A stretch of 48,849 nt of DNA. Source: JBGSOW01 sp041738875 (GTDB lineage: Bacteria > Patescibacteriota > Dojkabacteria > CALFHW01). Positions 1 to 8,692 of this stretch are shown here, piece after piece; the stretch's first letter is position 1; each line of letters opens with the position of its first letter. The notes under the pieces were generated by a model that was not told where the DNA came from, made no database searches, and saw only the letters and a list, made by a program, of their open reading frames with translations. The DNA lies in NCBI GenBank assembly GCA_041738875.1, contig JBGSOW010000044.1, positions 1-48,849 of the forward strand, written 5' to 3'. Both the position numbers and the translations under genes were made by a program.

Positions 1-587
1 TATTCCCAGTTCAGGACACCTGCTGTAATCTCTTTTTGCCTTTCCACGTCTCCTTCAAGTAAAAGTTTTAAAAGATCGCTATGCTGAGATTCTACTTGTA
101 CATTAAATTTCTGGAAAAACTTCATCCTTCTGTCCCATACATCAGGCATTAAATTTGCAGCACCTGTTGCGCTGAGCATTGCCCATTTTGATGACTCATT
201 ATCAGTGAAGTAGATTGATCCAACCAGTAAACCTTGTACATATTCCGGGAATTTAATCGCATAGAGTAGTGCTAAAGTCCCGCCCCAACTACTACCTGAG
301 ACGAACCAATTTTCTATGCCAAGTATTTCTCTGATGCGTTCAGCATCATTCAGTAGGTCGTCCGTTGTATTGAATTCTAATTCTCCAAGCGGTGCACTTT
401 CTCCACAACCTCGTTGATCAAAAAGAACAACTCGATATTTCTCTAGATCAAACCTCTCGGCATGTGCTGGTTTACTTTTGGACCCAGGTCCCCCATGGAA
501 AACAAGAATTGCATCACCCTCACGGTTTCCGTATTCACTGTAGGATACTGTATGTCCATTTTCTATAGCTAGAGTAGATTTTTCCAT
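1..587 (-). CDS. Prolyl iminopeptidase-like alpha/beta-hydrolase (3' end outside window)
   Basis: The minus strand is open from an ATG at 587 to the window edge, giving the first 195 residues. The family removes N-terminal proline from peptides in the cytoplasm. Visible marks are the HGGPG oxyanion-hole motif (residues 31-35), DQRGCGES (57-64) and the nucleophile elbow GSSWGG with Ser100, the typical prolyl aminopeptidase signature. The Asp and His of the triad would lie beyond the window. No signal peptide is seen. It is transcribed divergently from the ATPase gene starting near 732. Another alpha/beta-hydrolase with a different substrate is possible, but HGGPG with DQRGCG strongly favours the peptidase S33 group. 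Confidence 0.88.
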   Translation of the reverse strand, partial: MEKSTLAIENGHTVSYSEYGNREGDAILVFHGGPGSKSKPAHAERFDLEKYRVVLFDQRGCGESAPLGELEFNTTDDLLNDAERIREILGIENWFVSGSSWGGTLALLYAIKFPEYVQGLLVGSIYFTDNESSKWAMLSATGAANLMPDVWDRRMKFFQKFNVQVESQHSDLLKLLLEGDVERQKEITAGVLNWE

Positions 588-604
588 TTGGTTAGATTGG
601 GTCA

Positions 605-702
605 AATATTAATATTTTAAGTTTAATATTATTCTTGTAATATTAACACGCTCCTATAAAACTCATCTCTATCGTAGAGGTAGGGGTAAAATCTAACCCT
701 AC
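605..702. promoter_or_regulatory. Divergent intergenic region with AATATTAA motifs and a hairpin
   Basis: Between the two divergent genes the sequence carries three AATATTAA/TTAATATT-type palindromic stretches (about 605-647), followed by a hairpin formed by GTAGGG (680-685) and CCCTAC (697-702), with flanking TAGA/TCTA extending the stem. The hairpin ends about 30 bases before the ATPase ATG and has no T-run, so it is more likely an operator or leader structure than a terminator. Function is unknown. Confidence 0.35.
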
Positions 703-731
703 ATTCTAGATATAAAGTGATAGAATATTTT

Positions 732-3464
732 ATGACTGCCTATAGAAATCTGATAAATGATATTTTAACCCAAACTAGAGCAGAAGTAGTGCCTAGTAGA
801 TTTACTGCCGCAGGGATTTCCGCGAATAACGAGACGGTTGCAGGAATTGGATTGGTTTCTTTAATCATCACTATATTATTAGTAATACTTCTACTTGCAG
901 TGTTGCTGCTTTTCTTCCGCTGGTTTACACGCGCAATTAAAACTGCGGCATGGGAAAGGCAATCTTTGGACACAGTTATCTATGAAGTTAGATTACCACA
1001 GACAAACGAGGTAGAAATTTCTGCAGCGGATCAGTTGTACGCGGGATTAAGTGGAATCGCAGGCAAAGTGGGTAGATGGAAGAGGACATTTTCCGCCAGA
1101 AATTTCGTAAGTTTCGAGATTGTCGCTTTTCCTGAGAATATCCGTTTCTACGTCGTGGCTCCGAAAAATATATCGTCTACCGTGGAAAAACAGATTAATT
1201 CAGCCTATCCAGATGCCGAGATTATCCCAACCAAACAATACAATATCTTTCCAGAAAACGGGAAAGTTGCATTTACGTCCATGGTGCTAAAAGAAGATAG
1301 TTATAAACCGATTAAAACCTATGAGGAGTTAAATACAGACTCCATGTCCGTTGTAACTAGTACGATGAGCAAATTAAAAAAAGGCGAAGCTTTGGCACTG
1401 CAAATAATAATAACTCCTGCGGGTACGGATTGGCGCGAAAGCGGAAAAAAGTTTGTGCGTAAAGTTCGCGACAACAACTCCGATCCTGAGAAAAACAAAA
1501 TGGACGTAGATGATGAAGTACTGGCAGCAATTGAAAAGAAGTGTGAAAAGGTCGGGTTTTTGACTGATATACGCATAGTTGGAGTTGCGAGAAGCAAAGA
1601 GGATGCGGAAAGTAACGTACAAGGAGTAACAAGCGCTCTAGATCAATTCAAACAAGATAGTAGCAATTTGTTTATTCAAAAGAAACCAAAATCTTCTTTC
1701 GAAAAGAAAGACTTTATACGTGATTTTATTTATCGTATTCCGAAAGAAAGTACGATTTTGAATACGGCTGAATTATCAACTATTTTCCATTTTCCTAATC
1801 AAACAGTCAGGACGCCACATATTAACTGGTTGCTTTCGAAACGAGCACCTGCGGGTCCTCAGGTAAGCTCAACCTATACTGAAGGTAGCGTGCATATGGC
1901 GGATTCGATTTATAGAGATACGGTAAAGAAGGTTTTCCTAAAGGCAAATGACAGACGCAGACATATGTATATCGTTGGAAAAACTGGAGCCGGTAAAACG
2001 AGTTTTTTGCAACGTATGATTCTACAAGATATATACAATGGTCATGGTTTAGCCTTCCTGGACCCTCATGGAGACGCAGTTGAATACATTCTGCAACGCA
2101 TACCACCTGAAAGAGCAGAAGATGTGGTGTACTTTAATCCTGCTGACGCTGAACGACCAGTTGGATTCAATATCATGGAATATAAAAACGAAAACGAAAA
2201 ATATAGGATTGTGGAATCATTTTTGGGGTTAATGAATAAGATGTTTGACCCTCATAATCAAGGTATTACGGGGCCTCGCTTCCAGCAAGCAGTTAGAAAT
2301 GGTATGTTGACCGCTATGTCTGTTCCAGGCACTTCTTTGGTTGAGGTAGTGAGGATTATAACTGATGAGAAATACGTGAAGAAGTTTTTGCCGCATCTGC
2401 AAGACGAAGTTGTAAAAAGGTATTGGACGGATCAGATCGCGAATACACAAGACTTTCATAAATCTGAAATTTTGGGTCATATTACTTCGAAGTTTGAGAA
2501 ATTCGTGACGAATAGGTTAATGCGCAATATTATTGCGCAGTCACAGTCTGGTTTTGACGTGCGTAAAGTTATGGACGAGGGGAAGATTTTATTGATTAAT
2601 CTATCTAAAGGTTTAATCGGTGAGGAGAATTCACAGTTTTTGGGACTTTTGATGGTGCCTAGAATTTTGAATGCGGCGATGCAACGTGCGGATATCCCAG
2701 AGGCACAGAGGCGCGATTTCTACTTATACGTGGACGAGTTTCAGAACTTTGCTACTGAGGATTTTGCGCAGATTCTGTCTGAAGCTCGAAAATATAGGCT
2801 GAATCTAATTGTTGCAAACCAGTATATTGCGCAGATTGAAGAGAAGGTTAGGGATGCGGTTTTTGGCAACGTTGGTACGATTACGAGTTTTAAAGTTGGT
2901 GTGAATGATGCGAGTTATCTGCAAAATGAGTTTAATCCTGTTTTCGATCAAAACGACCTTATTAATATAGACAACTATAATATTTATACGAAAATGCTTG
3001 TGGATGGGGAGTATCCGTCGCCGTTTTCTGCTAAAGTTCCATACGATCCGCAGAAATTTCCTGAATTCGATGATGTTTCTAAAACTATAGTTGAACTTTC
3101 AAGGTTGAGATACGGGCGCGAGAAAAAAATCGTTGAGGCTGAGATTAATCAGCGCGCGGATCTTACTGTCACGGGAGATCCATCTGCTGCGATGGATAAA
3201 AAAGGTTCGCCTTTTGGTGCAGCAGGCGGCGGCTTTCAGACTCCACTTAAAGCTGCTGAAACGAAACCTGATGAAACAAATGGCGCGCAAGGCGCGCAAA
3301 ATTCTGCCGCCGCAAACGGTTCTAACCCTCAGTCTTTCAATGACACCCCACAACCTCTAAACCCAAACGGAGCTAGTTCAACCGCCAATTCCTCCTCAAC
3401 TGACCAGCAACCACCTCAACCTTCAGTCGACAGGACACCCTTTATCGCCCCAAGCGTTGCGTAG
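732..3464 (+). CDS. Membrane-anchored type IV secretion/conjugation-type ATPase (VirD4/TraD/DUF87-like)
   Basis: The product is about 910 residues. An N-terminal membrane segment (roughly residues 38-65, a long run of I, V and L) is followed by a basic stretch, an alpha/beta region, and a RecA-like ATPase core with Walker A GKTGAGKT (about 416-423), a conserved FLDPHGD, and Walker B YLYVDEFQNF (about 664-673). The C-terminal 75 residues are rich in N, Q, S and P and look disordered. Proteins of this type couple ATP hydrolysis to DNA or protein movement through the membrane and are common in Patescibacteria, where the rest of a type IV system is often absent. No other type IV genes are visible here. 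The start could be GTG at 717, but ATG at 732 is preferred. There is no Shine-Dalgarno sequence. Confidence 0.82.
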   Translation: MTAYRNLINDILTQTRAEVVPSRFTAAGISANNETVAGIGLVSLIITILLVILLLAVLLLFFRWFTRAIKTAAWERQSLDTVIYEVRLPQTNEVEISAADQLYAGLSGIAGKVGRWKRTFSARNFVSFEIVAFPENIRFYVVAPKNISSTVEKQINSAYPDAEIIPTKQYNIFPENGKVAFTSMVLKEDSYKPIKTYEELNTDSMSVVTSTMSKLKKGEALALQIIITPAGTDWRESGKKFVRKVRDNNSDPEKNKMDVDDEVLAAIEKKCEKVGFLTDIRIVGVARSKEDAESNVQGVTSALDQFKQDSSNLFIQKKPKSSFEKKDFIRDFIYRIPKESTILNTAELSTIFHFPNQTVRTPHINWLLSKRAPAGPQVSSTYTEGSVHMADSIYRDTVKKVFLKANDRRRHMYIVGKTGAGKTSFLQRMILQDIYNGHGLAFLDPHGDAVEYILQRIPPERAEDVVYFNPADAERPVGFNIMEYKNENEKYRIVESFLGLMNKMFDPHNQGITGPRFQQAVRNGMLTAMSVPGTSLVEVVRIITDEKYVKKFLPHLQDEVVKRYWTDQIANTQDFHKSEILGHITSKFEKFVTNRLMRNIIAQSQSGFDVRKVMDEGKILLINLSKGLIGEENSQFLGLLMVPRILNAAMQRADIPEAQRRDFYLYVDEFQNFATEDFAQILSEARKYRLNLIVANQYIAQIEEKVRDAVFGNVGTITSFKVGVNDASYLQNEFNPVFDQNDLINIDNYNIYTKMLVDGEYPSPFSAKVPYDPQKFPEFDDVSKTIVELSRLRYGREKKIVEAEINQRADLTVTGDPSAAMDKKGSPFGAAGGGFQTPLKAAETKPDETNGAQGAQNSAAANGSNPQSFNDTPQPLNPNGASSTANSSSTDQQPPQPSVDRTPFIAPSVA

Positions 3465-3488
3465 AGTTGCATTAGCTATATAACATGC

Positions 3489-3497
3489 TGATATAAT
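3489..3497 (+). promoter_or_regulatory. Extended -10 promoter, probably leaderless
   Basis: TGATATAAT matches the extended -10 consensus (TGN-TATAAT). The hexamer ends at 3497 and the ATG begins at 3505, so transcription should start on or next to the start codon. This implies a leaderless mRNA for the 575-residue protein. Confidence 0.55.
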
Positions 3498-3504
3498 CCA
3501 AGGT

Positions 3505-5232
3505 ATGCCTACAATTGAACAGCATGAACACAGAAGAATATTTCTTAATGAACCGTTAAGAGTATCAAATTCGCACGAAGTTTTGGTACCCGAAAAACCA
3601 ACGAGACTCCTAAATACAATTAACTCGCTTCCTGATGGTGAAAAAGAAGAATATGTGAACTTCCTGAGATCATTGATTCTACCTCGAGGTGTAGATGATC
3701 AAGGTCAGCCGAGTCCACCAAATATTTTAGGAGTGGAATATAGAGTTACTAATACCAGTCACAGAAAATACTTTGTCGATATATACCCTGAGTCACCTTT
3801 ATATGAGATGGCATTAAAAATATATAAAACTGTTATAAGTGAACAAATACCAGAGGAGCCTCATGTTATTACGTTCTCGGTTAAAGGGAGTGGTAGTGGG
3901 CGTGAAAGTCTAAAGGAAAGTACACTAACTGACCCGGATCAAGTTGAAGGGTTTATAGGTTTAAAGACAGGTGAATACTTTTGGTCAGAGGAAGTCCATG
4001 GTAGGCGTATAATAATAAATGAAGTTGATCAGCCTGAGTTGTATGATTACTCATCAGGCCGATGGATGTTGGCTGATTTCCCAATTCTTTCATTGGTAAT
4101 CTTTCAAGATGAGGATTTTGGTCATGAAATCACGGAAGGTTTTGAAATTGATCTCTTAAGTTATACCCGGAACAAAGATCGTAGAACCTATCCGCTTGCC
4201 ACAGGTGTAAATCACTTACAAGTAAAGATTTTCCTCGAGGTAGAGGGTGGACATACGGTTGAAGACAATTTTATCTTTAACAGAAATGATCCCCATAGTG
4301 GAGATGAAATTCGCAAAACTATTATCCGTGCACTTCCCTACCTACGAGCAAATAGGATATTTCGCGAATGGGTTAGTACACATTTCCCAAATTCACATGA
4401 CACTAGCTATCATCAGAAGCACTACATTTTAGCAGAGCCAAAGGTAATGAAATCATTTGAAGACCTCCTATTTGGCAAAGTATACAGAGATACTTGTGTG
4501 CTCGCTGACTACCCTGGCATTCTTCCTAGTAACAGAACTCCGCAGAATACAATAGCTCCAACAGTGAGCTGGGTGGATTTCGAAGATAGTATAAGTAGAA
4601 TCAAGAATGGATCTCGAGTCAAAGGTGACGAATTCGACCTAATAAAATTTCTCGATGTTGCAGAATCATTATCTAAAAATCTGGTTGATTACTTGGGTAG
4701 TACTGCGGTTCAAAAAATACTGGAAAGGATTGTAGTTTCGGATATAACCGAGTATTCTCTTCCATACAGTTTATTTCTGGCTAAAATTGCTGAGCAAGTT
4801 TGGTACCCCACACAAGATCTTCATGGTAAACTCCACCCACAAGCCCAAGCATATTTTCTAGTTGAATCAAGTAAATATGTCAGCATGTTAGAGAAAAGCT
4901 CTCTTGGGTATATATACGAATTGATAGATGTAATGGATCCAGAGGTTAAAGGAAAAGTTTATGCTGAGCTAGTATCCTACCAATTAAGAGGAGGCTGGAT
5001 AGACAAGTCTATAATCATTGAGTCTTTAGAGAGAATAAAGAACACAAAATGGGTAGAGTTGTATAGGACGAGAATTAAGAGGTTGCTTGCTTTACGCTTT
5101 GCAAGCCAAGACGCAGCGGACTGGGGTATTTCACCTCGTGTGGCTAAAGATCTTCTTGATGTTTTCCAAGCGAATAATCTAGTGTATCGTCGTACTGCAG
5201 ACAAATTGCGTCAGCTTGCAAGTGAAGAATAA
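3505..5232 (+). CDS. Unknown 575-residue cytoplasmic protein
   Basis: I do not recognise this protein. It has no signal peptide or membrane segment. The N-terminal half (about 1-280) is rich in beta-type sequence with alternating charged and aromatic residues; the C-terminal half (about 380-575) looks helical and ends in a basic, leucine-rich tail. It sits alone between the ATPase and tRNA-Ile, with its own extended -10 promoter placed for leaderless transcription. It resembles the other large orphan genes in this window (8693, 16988, 22578) in style: long, soluble, single-gene, without known domain motifs. I found no flanking direct repeat that would mark it as an insert. Confidence 0.7.
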   Translation: MPTIEQHEHRRIFLNEPLRVSNSHEVLVPEKPTRLLNTINSLPDGEKEEYVNFLRSLILPRGVDDQGQPSPPNILGVEYRVTNTSHRKYFVDIYPESPLYEMALKIYKTVISEQIPEEPHVITFSVKGSGSGRESLKESTLTDPDQVEGFIGLKTGEYFWSEEVHGRRIIINEVDQPELYDYSSGRWMLADFPILSLVIFQDEDFGHEITEGFEIDLLSYTRNKDRRTYPLATGVNHLQVKIFLEVEGGHTVEDNFIFNRNDPHSGDEIRKTIIRALPYLRANRIFREWVSTHFPNSHDTSYHQKHYILAEPKVMKSFEDLLFGKVYRDTCVLADYPGILPSNRTPQNTIAPTVSWVDFEDSISRIKNGSRVKGDEFDLIKFLDVAESLSKNLVDYLGSTAVQKILERIVVSDITEYSLPYSLFLAKIAEQVWYPTQDLHGKLHPQAQAYFLVESSKYVSMLEKSSLGYIYELIDVMDPEVKGKVYAELVSYQLRGGWIDKSIIIESLERIKNTKWVELYRTRIKRLLALRFASQDAADWGISPRVAKDLLDVFQANNLVYRRTADKLRQLASEE

Positions 5233-5308
5233 CACTAAGTGTTCAATGTTTGTTTGCTGCGTATTTCATCACTTAACGAACTATTTATGTCTAATTAGTT
5301 ATTTATAG

Positions 5309-5419
5309 TAAAATACGTGTAGGTCCCCGCCTTTGCGTGAGCAAAGCGATGAACCGAGTGGATTGATTGTATTTGCAGTCATTTCTCTCAAAGCGTTCTA
5401 ACCAATAGCATGAGCTTTA
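5309..5419 (+). promoter_or_regulatory. Promoter-like TAAAAT and structured leader before tRNA-Ile
   Basis: A -10-like TAAAAT (5309-5314) is followed by a strong hairpin, CTTTGC (5331-5336), GTGA loop, GCAAAG (5341-5346), with GGT/ACC able to close an outer stem, and a weaker GATTG/CAGTC pairing further on. About 100 bases then lead into the tRNA. This may be the 5' leader of the tRNA precursor or a separate small RNA. I do not recognise a known family. Confidence 0.35.
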
Positions 5420-5493
5420 GGGCCAGTAGCTCAGTCGGTTAGAGCACGGTTCTTATAAAGCCGGGGTCGATGGTTCGATTCCATCCTGGCCCA
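5420..5493 (+). tRNA. tRNA-Ile (anticodon UAU)
   Basis: A full cloverleaf can be drawn: acceptor GGGCCAG (5420-5426) with CTGGCCC (5486-5492), D stem GCTC/GAGC, anticodon stem CGGTT/AGCCG around the loop CTTATAA, and T stem GATGG/CCATC around TTCGATT. The anticodon TAT is at 5454-5456, preceded by T33 and followed by A37. The discriminator is A5493 and CCA is not encoded. This tRNA reads AUA directly. Most bacteria instead use a CAU anticodon modified to lysidine by TilS. Confidence 0.93.
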
Positions 5494-5558
5494 TATATAA
5501 TTATATAGAGTGAATGAGAATTTCTCCTCGTCAGTGATTATACCCAATGATTCTCTTT

Positions 5559-6437
5559 TCAATTGTAGTTTACTACATATCTGCTGAACATTTGCTGGAA
5601 ATTATTGCACCAGTTTTTGATATACGCTTCAGATGGGAAAAGATATCTTAAATCTGCATAGAGATCTCTGCTGCTGATTATTTCTACCTTCTCTGAGATC
5701 AATTCCCATGCTCTCGTAGGGGTGTAATCTGGATTTGTGTCTAGTAATTTTTGTGGATTCGGCATAACTCCCTTGCTCATATACCAAATTAGGTCATAAT
5801 AGTCTCTGCCTTTTATCTCGATACTAGTGTTGCCTTTCTTGAATACCCTATCTAGGCAAGCCGCCATCTTACCCGCCATTAATGTAGGTAGGTCATAGTG
5901 CCTGATTACTGCAGACATATTGTCCACCATCAGAGGCGTTTTTTCTGTGTTGTATTTGCCTGTGATATCTGAATTAATCTCTACCTTTACATGTAGAACT
6001 GCGTTCTCATGCTCGGAGAGCCCAAGCTCTTTCATTATGGGAAATTTAAGAGTTACTCGCGAGATGCTATCTCCCTTTTGTGTATTTGCAGTTACTTCGT
6101 ACTGTTGAGTAGATCTAAAAAACTGGACTAGGTCGTTAGACAAGACCCCCAGATCTATTGCAGTCTCAGCTTCAAAATCCAGATCCTCTGAGAACCTGTC
6201 TAGATTGTACAGTTTGCGCAGAGCAGTCCCCCCATAGAAGATTAGATCATGATATTTTTTCGAATTGTACAGATAGCCTAGAACGTAATCTTGCAACGTT
6301 TCTTTGGCAATTACTTGCTTTTGCTCTTCCCCAAGGGGTAGTCTTCCGAGCGGCATAGGCAATGACGCAGGCAAAGGGAAGCCAGCACTAAAACTTTTAC
6401 CTATGTTGTCTAGAATTTGCCTAGTTATATGGTGCAT
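5559..6437 (-). CDS. AbiEii-like nucleotidyltransferase toxin
   Basis: The protein (292 residues) has the signature of the AbiEii/MenT nucleotidyltransferase family: GGTALRK (69-75) followed by RFSEDLDF (81-88), whose two Asp residues would bind metal, and a later KVEIN and KGRDYYDL segment typical of the family. AbiEii toxins of type IV toxin-antitoxin systems transfer nucleotides to RNA (often tRNA) and arrest growth or abort phage infection. The upstream partner gene overlaps it by 17 bases, so the two are co-transcribed, antitoxin first. The start is the ATG at 6437 inside the end of the antitoxin gene. Confidence 0.87.
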   Translation of the reverse strand: MHHITRQILDNIGKSFSAGFPLPASLPMPLGRLPLGEEQKQVIAKETLQDYVLGYLYNSKKYHDLIFYGGTALRKLYNLDRFSEDLDFEAETAIDLGVLSNDLVQFFRSTQQYEVTANTQKGDSISRVTLKFPIMKELGLSEHENAVLHVKVEINSDITGKYNTEKTPLMVDNMSAVIRHYDLPTLMAGKMAACLDRVFKKGNTSIEIKGRDYYDLIWYMSKGVMPNPQKLLDTNPDYTPTRAWELISEKVEIISSRDLYADLRYLFPSEAYIKNWCNNFQQMFSRYVVNYN

Positions 6438-7062
6438 TTTCTATGATATGTTTAATTATTAATTGGACCCTTTTATTCGAATTTAAGTCTAGTAAACCTT
6501 TTAGCTCTATAATGTCATCACTATTAAATGCTGATAGGTTGAAACGATACTCTTCAACTGGGTCAGATTTACCCGAGAAATCAATATTTTTGTGGATATA
6601 TATGTAGTCGAAGAAAGCTTTTGCTAGGCTAGCCTCATAGTATTTATAGGTTAGGAAATAATTCTCATGGTAACCAGTAAATAATTCTTCTTTTATATTG
6701 TGGTATGAGTAACGCCCAAACGGGTTCTCGAAAGAACTGGTTTTTTTAGTAGTAATGGAACTGTACCCGAAAGTAGCATCTGTAAGGACATCTGCTTTCC
6801 TTAGTATAAATTCCATACTTAGATAAGAAGGGCTGAGAAGAATGTATGCCAGATATGCAAAAAATTCAGGCTGATGCTTATGGTTTAGGCAGAAATCCCT
6901 GCTTGTATAGTAGCCGTTTTTCAATCTAATCAACTGCCCATTGTTTGTATACTCCTTCAATCCCTGGTTGACGCTATTTTCTGAATTTCCCGAAAGAGAT
7001 AAAACAGTTGTTAGTGTAAAGTAGGGCAATTCTACTAGTTTTTTGTAAATTTTCAGATTCAT
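6421..7062 (-). CDS. AbiEi-like antitoxin / winged-helix regulator
   Basis: This 213-residue protein starts with a winged-helix-like segment (about 1-55) in which a short basic turn and the NGYYTSRD strand match the N-terminal wing of AbiEi-type proteins, followed by a mixed alpha/beta domain. In AbiE systems the antitoxin represses its own operon by binding inverted repeats and counters the toxin without direct binding. The 17-base overlap with the nucleotidyltransferase gene supports the pairing. The assignment rests mainly on the partner and the N-terminal pattern. Confidence 0.75.
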   Translation of the reverse strand: MNLKIYKKLVELPYFTLTTVLSLSGNSENSVNQGLKEYTNNGQLIRLKNGYYTSRDFCLNHKHQPEFFAYLAYILLSPSYLSMEFILRKADVLTDATFGYSSITTKKTSSFENPFGRYSYHNIKEELFTGYHENYFLTYKYYEASLAKAFFDYIYIHKNIDFSGKSDPVEEYRFNLSAFNSDDIIELKGLLDLNSNKRVQLIIKHIIENAPYN

Positions 7063-7256
7063 CCCTCATTCTAGCAGGTTTATTCCTATTTTAGTACTTA
7101 TTCATTACTATTTCGGAAATAAATTGTGTCGGATAGAATCAGATTAGACCAATATTATCTGGTTCGTGATTACGTCACTTCGGCCCATTAGCAATAAATT
7201 CATCTCAGATGATTAGTTTCTATGTATTGGGTCTATTAAAACTGATACAATTGGCC

Positions 7257-7799
7257 ATGGCTCACGAAAAGGAATATATGGATGTTCTAACAATCGAAGG
7301 TTTGCCCACAGGTGAATCTGTATTGAGAGAAGTGATTTATGATAAATTGCTACCACATCACAACGTTCATGTAATGTTTATGACGAAAGAGGGAGATTTT
7401 ATCTTCCAAAGAAGAAGCAAGACCAAGGCATACATGCCGGGAAGGCTTGTTACTGGAGGAAGTGGACATGTAAAAACAGGTGAGACATTGGAAGAGGCAT
7501 CGCAAAGAGAAATAACCGAGGAGGCAGGTAGTAAATATGGAGAGCTGTATCAGAATAATTTAGGGAAAGTGAAGATAGAGATCTTGAAATATGAAGATCC
7601 AGAAATCGAAGGGTTTGTTAAATTTATTGGTGTGAGTGAATTAATTATTAACGACATACCTGAAGCACAGGACACAAAAGATGTCACAGGATTTGAAAAA
7701 TTTTCCAAAGAAGAAGTGGAGGAGATGCTCGACGTAAGATTTGAATTCCACCCAGAGACATACTTTATTTTGAAGGAGAAATACAAATTGAAAATATAA
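7257..7799 (+). CDS. Nudix hydrolase
   Basis: The Nudix box is complete: Gly70, Glu76, Arg84-Glu85, Glu88-Glu89 and Gly91, followed by Ser. Nudix enzymes cleave nucleoside diphosphates linked to another group; the preceding FQRRSKTK and MPGRL segments resemble the IPP isomerase/NUDT-type subgroup, but the substrate cannot be told. The open frame could begin at 7209, but that would add a hydrophobic 16-residue extension unlike the family; ATG 7257 is preferred. The HD-domain phosphohydrolase gene follows 43 bases later on the same strand, so the two may form a nucleotide-clearing pair. Confidence 0.85.
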   Translation: MAHEKEYMDVLTIEGLPTGESVLREVIYDKLLPHHNVHVMFMTKEGDFIFQRRSKTKAYMPGRLVTGGSGHVKTGETLEEASQREITEEAGSKYGELYQNNLGKVKIEILKYEDPEIEGFVKFIGVSELIINDIPEAQDTKDVTGFEKFSKEEVEEMLDVRFEFHPETYFILKEKYKLKI

Positions 7800-7842
7800 G
7801 ATTTTAGTGATCTTAAACTAATCTCCGTTTTCATAATTAATC

Positions 7843-8523
7843 ATGACAAAATCAACGAGCTCAGATAGTATCGCAAATGAAACAAGTTACTCTCAAATAC
7901 TTGATAATCTAATCGATATCTACAGCAGGTATTCACGTGAATATAGGGCGACGACTCAGCCATATCATTTGGCTACATTGCAGTCGGCTCAGTCAGATTA
8001 TAAGTGGAATCCTGAGGATTTAGTTATCCGTGAAAGTTTATTGGAGCATGTGGGTTCACTGCCAATTGTTGCGAGCCAGTTATATCCGTATATCGCTGAC
8101 TCCGAGGTAGATTTTGGTCATGCTTTGGCGCTTCTCTCGGTTCATGATATTGGCGAGTTAGCAACAGGTGACGAAATAACTTTTACGAAACAAAAAAGCA
8201 AAGAAGATAACGAGAGAGTGGAGGCTCTGAAATTACTTCACCCTTCAATGCACAGTTTATACATGGAGGCAGAAGAGGTAAGTAGTAAATCAGCTATGTT
8301 TGCGAAGGCAATTGATAAAATCACACCCGATATTTTGGATTATGTTACACCTGTAGAAATAACAGTAGTGAGATACAAGCATTTCGCAAAACGCGAGCCA
8401 AAAGAAATCATACCAACAATCCGCGAATTCAAACACCCATTTATGACTTGGAATCCCTTCATGACAGGTTTCCACTTAGAGTTACTAGATAGACTAGACA
8501 AACAACTACAGCCGTATTATTAA
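7843..8523 (+). CDS. HD-domain phosphohydrolase (YfbR-like)
   Basis: A 226-residue HD-superfamily protein. Metal-ligand residues are visible: His69 in LLEHVGS, His101-Asp102 in SVHDIGE and Asp158 in KAIDKI, with the GD and Lys-rich stretch following the HD pair as in 5'-deoxynucleotidases of the YfbR type. The likely reaction is hydrolysis of nucleotide monophosphates. Its last 98 bases (8426-8523) recur downstream at 10587-10683, and the second copy also encodes the same C-terminus up to its own stop codon with three residue changes at most. The present 3' end therefore appears to have been supplied by an inserted element. Confidence 0.82.
   Translation: MTKSTSSDSIANETSYSQILDNLIDIYSRYSREYRATTQPYHLATLQSAQSDYKWNPEDLVIRESLLEHVGSLPIVASQLYPYIADSEVDFGHALALLSVHDIGELATGDEITFTKQKSKEDNERVEALKLLHPSMHSLYMEAEEVSSKSAMFAKAIDKITPDILDYVTPVEITVVRYKHFAKREPKEIIPTIREFKHPFMTWNPFMTGFHLELLDRLDKQLQPYY
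8426..8523 (+). repeat. Left copy of duplicated HD-gene 3' end (attL-like)
   Basis: Bases 8426-8492 are identical to 10587-10653 (67 bp, offset 2161). The next 31 bases, up to the stop codon, are similar but carry several substitutions, mostly silent. The exact block lies inside coding sequence and the divergent part is the gene terminus. Confidence 0.95.
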
Positions 8524-8652
8524 ATAGTATTAAAAACTTAATTATGGAGTATAATCCAACAGCACATAGATATGTCGCAGTTTAATTCGTTAGCGGACAA
8601 TCACTTCACTGGGCTTTTCTCAATTTACATATAAAAAGAAAATATCCAAACA

Positions 8653-8675
8653 TGATATAATCACGATATTATAAT
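8653..8675 (+). promoter_or_regulatory. Extended -10 promoter of the insert gene
   Basis: TGATATAAT at 8653-8661 is an extended -10; a second TATAAT lies at 8670-8675. The ATG is at 8693. The stretch ATGATATAATCACGATATT at 8652-8670 is nearly identical to one at 16288-16306 in front of another orphan gene. Confidence 0.5.
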
Positions 8676-8692
8676 ATTGCGATTAAAAAATT

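Noticed and set aside
717..3464. Complete type IV secretion or conjugation system.
   Set aside because: Only the ATPase is present; no VirB-like, relaxase or pilin genes lie nearby.
5487..7187. Possible third insert: GGCCCAT at the end of tRNA-Ile (5488-5494) recurs near 7177-7183, enclosing the AbiE pair.
   Set aside because: Only 7 bases match, which is expected by chance over this distance. No longer repeat was found.
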